This document shows, piece by piece, positions 59,225 through 64,000 of a DNA stretch of 64,000 nt (positions are counted from its first letter, which is position 1; every line of letters starts with the position of its first letter). The translations under genes and the position numbers were made by a program. Source of the DNA: Thermogladius calderae 1633 (GTDB lineage Archaea; Thermoproteota; Thermoprotei_A; Sulfolobales; Desulfurococcaceae); NCBI RefSeq assembly GCF_000264495.1, contig NC_017954.1, positions 186,001 through 250,000 on the forward strand, given 5' to 3'. Below the pieces are notes generated by a model, which did not search any database, had not been told where the DNA came from, and saw nothing but the letters and a program-made list of their open reading frames with translations.

Positions 59225-59262
59225 TTAATAGTATTGCTGAAAACCTTTTTATCCGAGGCTCT

Positions 59263-59949
59263 CTACGGGTACTGTAACTCGTCGCCTGGCCTCAAGACTA
59301 CTACTCTAGAGGGCGTCGTAGCCTCAACGAGCTCCTTGAACCTGGCGGGGTCTTCCTTTATGACGGGGAAGGTGTTGTAGTGCATAGGCACGACGACCCT
59401 GGGCCTTATTAGTTCGACTGCTTTAACAGCCTCCCTGACACCCATCGTGAAGTGACCGCCTATAGGTAGCATAGCTACATCCGGGCTGTACAACTCGCCG
59501 ATGAGGCTCATCTCGCAGAACAACCCGGTGTCGCCTGCGTGGTAGAACGACACGTCCTGCCCTTTCACGACGAAGCCGACAGGTGTACCCTTGGAAGAGG
59601 AGTGCGTGGCGGGCGTCATGACTACGAGGAGGTCTCCGATTTTCAATGGGCCACCTATGTTCCCCCCTATCGACTTAAAACCCCTAGACTCTGCTTCCTC
59701 GGCCAGCTCGTAAACGCCGACTATAGTCGCCCCTGTAACCTCGGCGATCTCGAAGGCGTTCCCTAAGTGGTCGCCGTGGTCGTGCGTAACCAGGATGTAG
59801 TCGACCTTCTTGCCCTTGAAGTAGTCTAGCCTAACAGGGCTCAAGGGGTTGTCGATCCACGGGTCTACGAGCACGGTCTTCTCCTTACCGTCTAGGCCTT
59901 TCAAAACCACTTCAAAGGCGCTGTGGCCTAGGTACTTGATGCGGGCCAT
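59263..59949 (-). CDS. UPF0173 metal-dependent hydrolase (MBL fold)
   Basis: 228 residues. LGHSAFEV, the zinc motif THDHGDHLG (about 55), the second-shell ATHSSS and HAGDTG, and the final VPMHYNTFP His are conserved for the UPF0173 group of metallo-beta-lactamase proteins. Substrate unknown. ATG 59949 is chosen because GGGGGTT lies just upstream; ATG 59961 would add MGVL. Divergent from methionine aminopeptidase. Confidence 0.9.
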   Translation of the reverse strand: MARIKYLGHSAFEVVLKGLDGKEKTVLVDPWIDNPLSPVRLDYFKGKKVDYILVTHDHGDHLGNAFEIAEVTGATIVGVYELAEEAESRGFKSIGGNIGGPLKIGDLLVVMTPATHSSSKGTPVGFVVKGQDVSFYHAGDTGLFCEMSLIGELYSPDVAMLPIGGHFTMGVREAVKAVELIRPRVVVPMHYNTFPVIKEDPARFKELVEATTPSRVVVLRPGDELQYP

Positions 59950-60007
59950 GAGAACCCCCATGTATAAAATATCTTCTGTTACGACATAAAATGTTCAAGG
60001 TGGTTAA

Positions 60008-60898
60008 ATGGACGAAGAGGAAGTAAGGAGCTACATAAAGGCCGGGGAGATCGCCAGGAGAGTCAGAGAGAAGGCGGAGAAGATGGTGAGGCCAGGTATA
60101 GGGGTTCTCGAGCTGGCCCGAGAGCTCGAGAGGGAGATCGTCGAGCTGGGCGGCCAGCCGGCGTTCCCGGTGAACATAGGGATTAACGAGGTAGCGGCTC
60201 ACTACACCCCTACTCCCGAGGACACGGGTGTCATACCAGACGGCTCCGTAGTCAAGGTGGACCTGGGGGTTCACGTCAACGGTTACATAGCCGACACGGC
60301 CACCACTGTGTGCTTTAACCCGGCTCTCGAGGGTCTTGTCGAGGCTACCAGGAGGGCCCTAGAGGAGGTGGTCAAAGTCTTCAAGCCGGGTGTGAGGGCG
60401 AGGGAGATAGGCAGAGTCGTGGAGAGGGTTGTGAAGTCCGCCGGCTATAAGCCGATAGTCAACTTGAGTGGTCACAGCATGGACCTCTACCTAATCCACA
60501 GTGGTAAGACCATCCCCAACTACGACGACTTGACAGCTCTGTGGAGGATAGGGGAAGGGGCTTTCGCGGTCGAGCCGTTCGCGACAGACGGCTCGGGCCT
60601 CGTGAGGGAGGGTAGCGAAGTCACTATCTACGCTCTGAGACCTGTTAGGCGCGTGGAGCTAACCGCCCCCGAGGGGGACTTCTACAGGCGAGTCTACGGG
60701 GAGAGGAGGACTCTCCCCTTCACCTTTAGGTGGTACCCGGACTATTACGGCCAGTCGCAGCGCATACTGGGCTCGCTGAGCGGTAGGGGGCTGCTCGTGA
60801 AGTATCCCGTCCTGGTCGAGAAGACGAACAGGCCGGTAGCGCAGTTCGAGCACACGTTCCTCGTCCTGGGAAAGGACGTCATTGTAACGACGATGTGA
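60008..60898 (+). CDS. map: Methionine aminopeptidase, type II
   Basis: 296 residues. Removes N-terminal Met from nascent proteins. Metal ligands are in VKVDLGVHVNGYIADTA (two Asp), LSGHSMDLY (His), FAVEPFATDGSG (Glu) and the C-terminal QFEHTFLVL (Glu); the type II helical insertion is present (about 195-255). ATG 60008 behind AAGGTGG. Archaeal type with no N-terminal extension. Confidence 0.95.
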   Translation: MDEEEVRSYIKAGEIARRVREKAEKMVRPGIGVLELARELEREIVELGGQPAFPVNIGINEVAAHYTPTPEDTGVIPDGSVVKVDLGVHVNGYIADTATTVCFNPALEGLVEATRRALEEVVKVFKPGVRAREIGRVVERVVKSAGYKPIVNLSGHSMDLYLIHSGKTIPNYDDLTALWRIGEGAFAVEPFATDGSGLVREGSEVTIYALRPVRRVELTAPEGDFYRRVYGERRTLPFTFRWYPDYYGQSQRILGSLSGRGLLVKYPVLVEKTNRPVAQFEHTFLVLGKDVIVTTM

Positions 60899-60970
60899 CG
60901 CGCCCGGCTTAGTCGGCTTTATCTTAAAAACTCTCTTAAAGAATAGTGTTCTTAAGTCAGTTGATGCCGA

Positions 60971-62065
60971 ATGAACGGAGACACGATTTCCCTGATAACC
61001 CAGATAATCTGGCTGATAATATTCATACTGTTGATCACCGGGCTAAACACGAAAATCCAGATGAGAATCTGGGCAATGGATATTAGGAACAAATTGAACC
61101 TGATCAAGAGGATCATTGACGAGGACAGGGTCCGAGTCGAGAAGATGATCTCGAACCTTGGTTACCAGACGCCCTCGGCCCTCGTAGGGAGGGTCCTGGA
61201 CTTCTTCACGATAGAGCCCGTTAGTATCGAGCCAGTGGACATCATAAAGAGACTGGACCACATGATAAGAACCAGTGAGGCGACCGTAAGGAGGTTTGTC
61301 GAGAGCTCTCTACCAAACACTGGTAAATTCGAGAGGAGCCTTGTCGAGACCAGCATCGAGGTGTTAGCGGGTCTAAACCTTATATACAAGGTGATAAGGC
61401 ACTACCTCTTAACTGGAGAGAAAGAGAACAACTGGGTTCTTCTAATGCAACTAGAACTCCTAATGCCTACGATTATGAGGTACGTTGAGACCTACCATAT
61501 GGCCCTAGACCCGTTCATGTCCGGGAAGCCCGTTGGAGACTCTGTCGGCCCCCTCGTAGTCTACAATCTACTCGAGAAGTCGAAGGTCGTGTCGAAGAGG
61601 GTTATCGAAGACACCAGCGTGTTCGAGACTTGGCTAGAGGACAGGAGGGTCTTCTTCGTGAAGGCCGAGGGGCCGGGTAGCAACGTCGGCCACCCAGGGG
61701 CGGTAATAAGAAAACTGGTGGAGGAGCTCAAGGGCAACGTGGACTTGATCGTGACGATAGACGCCGCCCTAAAACTAGAGGGAGAGGAGACAGGCTCAAT
61801 AGCGGAGGGTGTGGGTGCTGCCATCGGAGACCCCGGCCCCGAGAAGATCGCGATCGAGAGGGCCGCGGCAGAGTACGGGATACCCTTGAGAGCGCTAATC
61901 GTAAAGATGGACTACAGGGAGGCTCTCACCGTTATGAAGAAGGAGATATTCGAGGCTTCTAGGAAGGCCGTTGACTACGTCCTCAAGCTTATCAAGGAGG
62001 AGACCAAGCCGAATGCCACCGTTATAGTAGCGGGTATAGGCAACACCATAGGGGTGCCTATGTGA
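60971..62065 (+). CDS. DUF1512-like membrane-anchored protein
   Basis: 364 residues. A single N-terminal membrane helix (about 7-25) is followed by a large cytosolic domain. The C-terminal half has PGSNVGHPGAVIRKLVEEL, DLIVTIDAALKLEGEETG and GVGAAIGDPGPEKIAIER, which I recall as the archaeal DUF1512 family. These look like a nucleotide- or metal-binding site, but function is unknown. ATG 60971; AT-rich promoter CTTAAAAAC at 60922-60932. Its stop overlaps the next gene start (TGATG), so both may form a membrane complex. Confidence 0.82.
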   Translation: MNGDTISLITQIIWLIIFILLITGLNTKIQMRIWAMDIRNKLNLIKRIIDEDRVRVEKMISNLGYQTPSALVGRVLDFFTIEPVSIEPVDIIKRLDHMIRTSEATVRRFVESSLPNTGKFERSLVETSIEVLAGLNLIYKVIRHYLLTGEKENNWVLLMQLELLMPTIMRYVETYHMALDPFMSGKPVGDSVGPLVVYNLLEKSKVVSKRVIEDTSVFETWLEDRRVFFVKAEGPGSNVGHPGAVIRKLVEELKGNVDLIVTIDAALKLEGEETGSIAEGVGAAIGDPGPEKIAIERAAAEYGIPLRALIVKMDYREALTVMKKEIFEASRKAVDYVLKLIKEETKPNATVIVAGIGNTIGVPM

Positions 62066-62340
62066 TGAACACGCTGGATCCATACACTTTGTTCATGATC
62101 GTGCTCACAGTACTATTAATAGTCTACATGTACCTGGAGACCAGGAAGAGGCCTACTAGGACAGAGTACGTTACGCGTGAACTACTAGTCTGCGAGGGCT
62201 GCGGGTTCCAAGTAGAGAGGGACTTCGAGCCAGGCGACTTCATAGGGCTCGTTAAGGGTAAGTGCCCAAGGTGCGGGAGGGAGCTTAAGATTAAGGGGAT
62301 TTACTCGGTCGATAAAAGTAAGGTTTTAAAAGCCAGCTAG
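62065..62340 (+). CDS. Small membrane-anchored zinc-ribbon protein
   Basis: 91 residues: one N-terminal membrane helix (about 9-25, LFMIVLTVLLIVYMYLE) and a cytosolic zinc ribbon with CEGCG and CPRCG (about 42 and 70). ATG 62065 overlaps the previous stop (TGATG); GTG 62062 is an alternative. Coupled to the DUF1512 gene. Function unknown. The 5S rRNA promoter (TTTTAAAAG) overlaps its last codons. Confidence 0.8.
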   Translation: MNTLDPYTLFMIVLTVLLIVYMYLETRKRPTRTEYVTRELLVCEGCGFQVERDFEPGDFIGLVKGKCPRCGRELKIKGIYSVDKSKVLKAS

Positions 62341-62356
62341 CCATCAGAATTAGACA

Positions 62357-62481
62357 GCCCGACCCGGCCATAGCGGTTGGGCAACACCCGGTCTCATATC
62401 GAACCCGGAAGTTAAGCCAACCGCGTCAAGGTGGCCGTGAGGTCCGAGAGGCCTCGCAGCCACCTTGAGCCGGGATCGGGC
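62357..62481 (+). rRNA. 5S ribosomal RNA
   Basis: About 125 nt. 5' GCCCGACCC pairs with 3' GGGATCGGGC; the conserved loop segments CCCGGTCTCATATCGAACCCGGAAGTTAAGC and GGTGGCCGTGAGGTCC are typical of crenarchaeal 5S rRNA. GGTTTTAAAAGCC (62323-62335) is the TATA box about 26 bp upstream, inside the preceding gene. It stands alone; no 16S/23S in the window. Confidence 0.97.
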
Positions 62482-63171
62482 CTCTCAGCCTTAACGCTTC
62501 TTCTAGAGGAGCGTGACACCGCGGCTAGGAGTCTCACCGACGTGGTAGGGGAGGGCCTTAGAGGCCTCTCCAGCTACCTAGTAGAAGTAAAATGTCGCCG
62601 CGTCAAACCCCCTCTCTCCGTGCGGGATTGAAGCCGCCCCGGGCCCCACGGGGTCTCGTCCAGCCACCGCAGAGCCTAGCTCGTCAATAAGAGCGTTTCT
62701 CCTGCCCTAGACGAACCAAGAACTCAGCAGACCTCGAAGAGCCGAGGGGCCTGGGCAAACCTATTCTAACGTGTTTCGAGGAAGTCTCATATAGCCGGGA
62801 TGACTGGGAGGAGGGACTTGGCTGGGAGGCTCTACGGCTCGCTTGCCGCACCAGCCATAGCAGTCTTCAACAGCGCCTACACTGTGGGAACTCGCCACCC
62901 CTTCCAAACAGTGTACGTTGTAAGGGTCTCGTGGTTTATAGGAAGACCCTGGTACTTCAAGCCATGCGACTAGGCTCTACGGCTCGCTATCCCTGGAAGC
63001 GCTTCAACAATTCTCAGCGGCATCGCTACTGGGCCTACTACGAGCATAAGCCCGTCGAAAAGCGTCGACTCCCCCCTTCTTCAGCAAATACCACTATACC
63101 CTACCGTCTCCCCACATCGGGCTTAAGCAGAACGAGGATTGCTTAGAAAAAACGCTCCGCTACGCCCACTA
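62482..63171. pseudogene. 690-bp gene-poor stretch with decayed coding remnants
   Basis: No intact gene. One frame (62480-62631) reads on directly from the 5S gene for about 50 residues (LLLEERDTAARSLTDVVGEG...) to a TGA. A second short frame (ATG 62800 to TAG 62973, 57 codons) contains RLYGSLAAPAIAVFNSA. The 17-bp direct repeat AGGCTCTACGGCTCGCT occurs at 62827-62843 and 62972-62988, and both copies encode RLYGSL in one frame. This looks like debris of a disrupted gene or mobile element; parent unknown. Confidence 0.4.
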
Positions 63172-63579
63172 CTAGTGTTGGAATCGCCACTCAAACAGCT
63201 TGCCGAATAGTGCTGGACAGGCATTGCACTTGGCCGGGTTCACGTCTCTCGTGGCTACGTAGTGTATTCCACACGCGTACTTCTTGTACAAAACGTAAAA
63301 AGTGAGGTTTAAGAGCTCAGTGTAGGCGTCTAGGCCGCACTTTCGCCCCGAGGCTACCTCCTCGGCGAGCTTGTCCAGTCTCTCGTCGACGTCCTTAATT
63401 CTCGTGAAGTCGTGTAAGCCCCGCTCGCCCTTAATGTACCTCGTTAAGAGGGCTGGCGAAATGCCTAAGCACGTGCTCACCTTGCCCCGGTCGACTCCTC
63501 TGGCCAGGAGCTTGATTGCGAGGCTCCTCTTTAGCGAGGGCTCTACGTGCCTGGCGGCGAACTCTAGTATGCTCTTCAT
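63172..63579 (-). CDS. HTH transcriptional regulator with Cys cluster
   Basis: 135 residues. Helix-turn-helix LAIKLLARGVDRGKVSTCLGISPALLTRYIKG (about 18-50), then a C-terminal part with spaced Cys (CGLDAY, YACGIHY, AKCNACP) that could hold a metal or Fe-S cluster. It resembles the archaeal predicted-regulator group COG2522. ATG 63579, one base after the PAS gene stop, so the pair is an operon and may form a sensor-regulator couple. Confidence 0.8.
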   Translation of the reverse strand: MKSILEFAARHVEPSLKRSLAIKLLARGVDRGKVSTCLGISPALLTRYIKGERGLHDFTRIKDVDERLDKLAEEVASGRKCGLDAYTELLNLTFYVLYKKYACGIHYVATRDVNPAKCNACPALFGKLFEWRFQH

Positions 63580-63580
63580 T

Positions 63581-64000
63581 CTATAGCACCAGGATCTTCT
63601 TCTTGACCTCCTCGGGGTTGTTCACGACGTCCGTCAAGTCTTCAACTATCTCTAGTGTCCCGAGTAGCTTTCCTTCCCAGTTCTTGACGGGCGCGATTAA
63701 GACCCTTATCATCCTGTCTCCCAGCCTCGTCCAGAACTCTCCGTACTTGAACTGCCCCTTCTTCAAGGCCTCGACGTTTGTCATGACGTACTTCTCGAGC
63801 CTCGGTGGGTGGCAGAACGGTATCCTCCTCCCCAGTATGGTCTTCGTCCTCACAAAGCCGCCGGCTATCTCGCTCTCCGAGAAGAACCTGACTCTGTCGT
63901 TTACGTCGCCGTACGTTACTTCGAGTGGTAGCGCCCTGAAAATGCCTTCAATCTCCTCCGGTGCCAAGAAGCCTGTTTCGAGCTCGAGGTCCCCCTCCCT
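63581..64000 (-). CDS. PAS-domain protein (DUF438-like C-terminal region), 5' end outside window
   Basis: The frame is open to the window edge; residues before TTG 63967 (ELETGF) look like normal coding, so the start lies beyond 64000. The visible part is a PAS domain: VTYGDVNDRVRFFSES, RIPFCHPPRLEKYV, EFWTRLGDRMIRVLIAPVKN. The CHPP motif is typical of the PAS domain that ends DUF438 proteins, which may bind haem or flavin. Directly upstream of the HTH/Cys regulator. Confidence 0.8.
   Translation of the reverse strand, partial: REGDLELETGFLAPEEIEGIFRALPLEVTYGDVNDRVRFFSESEIAGGFVRTKTILGRRIPFCHPPRLEKYVMTNVEALKKGQFKYGEFWTRLGDRMIRVLIAPVKNWEGKLLGTLEIVEDLTDVVNNPEEVKKKILVL

Noticed and set aside
1-64000. 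CRISPR array
   Set aside because: No regularly spaced direct repeats of 24-37 bp were seen; only isolated short repeats.

Overview
The window comes from a hyperthermophilic crenarchaeon. Evidence in the sequence includes reverse gyrase, two Alba paralogs and no histone gene, RadA, a family B DNA polymerase beside archaeal pelota, an archaeal DnaG primase, sn-glycerol-1-phosphate dehydrogenase (archaeal lipids), archaeal RNase P and SRP RNAs, a tRNA intron, and abundant TTG and GTG starts behind GGTG-type Shine-Dalgarno sites. Gene content and the GC-rich, AGG/AGA-heavy coding suggest Desulfurococcales (a Thermogladius- or Desulfurococcus-like organism); that rank is inference. Two genes are cut by the window edges (left: a surface protein; right: a PAS-domain protein).

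Layout. 1-10 kb is an alpha-glucan module: a surface protein, a maltodextrin-type ABC transporter (binding protein, two permeases, convergent MalK-like ATPase) and a very large secreted GH57 amylopullulanase with a Thr-rich stalk and a C-terminal membrane anchor. 10-30 kb is housekeeping: threonine synthase, SRP RNA, a site-2 protease, pelota, PolB, DnaG, LSm/L37e, FKBP, G1P dehydrogenase, active proteasome beta, aCPSF1/FttA, NMNAT, RtcA, a GTPase, a HemN-like radical SAM protein, an operator-controlled AAA ATPase and a DUF89 protein. 30-41 kb has tRNA-Arg, endonuclease V, a 1313-residue subtilase, a catalytically degraded proteasome beta, a mini-TFB, ThrRS, an ASCH protein, a tiny zinc ribbon apparently starting at ATA, and RadA. 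41-52 kb holds a HIT protein, an XPB helicase pair, an HTH-PRTase regulator, an ABC-2 exporter, an AbrB-ACT regulator and several small orphan genes. 52-64 kb holds reverse gyrase, Alba2, RNase P RNA, Tsr3, tRNA-Ala with intron, TyrRS, an MBL hydrolase, methionine aminopeptidase, DUF1512, 5S rRNA, a decayed stretch and an HTH/PAS pair.

The most notable hidden layer is a set of seven candidate box C/D guide sRNAs read directly from C, D', C' and D boxes. They lie at about 36.3, 41.5, 48.8, 49.4, 49.5, 50.6 and 59.1 kb. Most have guides of 10-13 nt, a D'-C' spacer of 3 nt, and a TATA-like element at the right distance. Four are clustered on the minus strand at 48.8-50.6 kb around an orphan 167-aa gene, and two immediately precede protein start codons, which suggests sRNA-mRNA cotranscripts. 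Guide regions of three match, from memory, conserved rRNA segments (23S around 2445-2452 and 2596-2606, 16S around the 530 loop).

Other points of interest are palindromic operators placed between TATA box and start in front of several genes, two zinc-binding mini-genes lacking a usable canonical start, a large helical insertion in the MalF-like permease, and three additional hairpin-rich intergenic RNAs or elements of unknown function.
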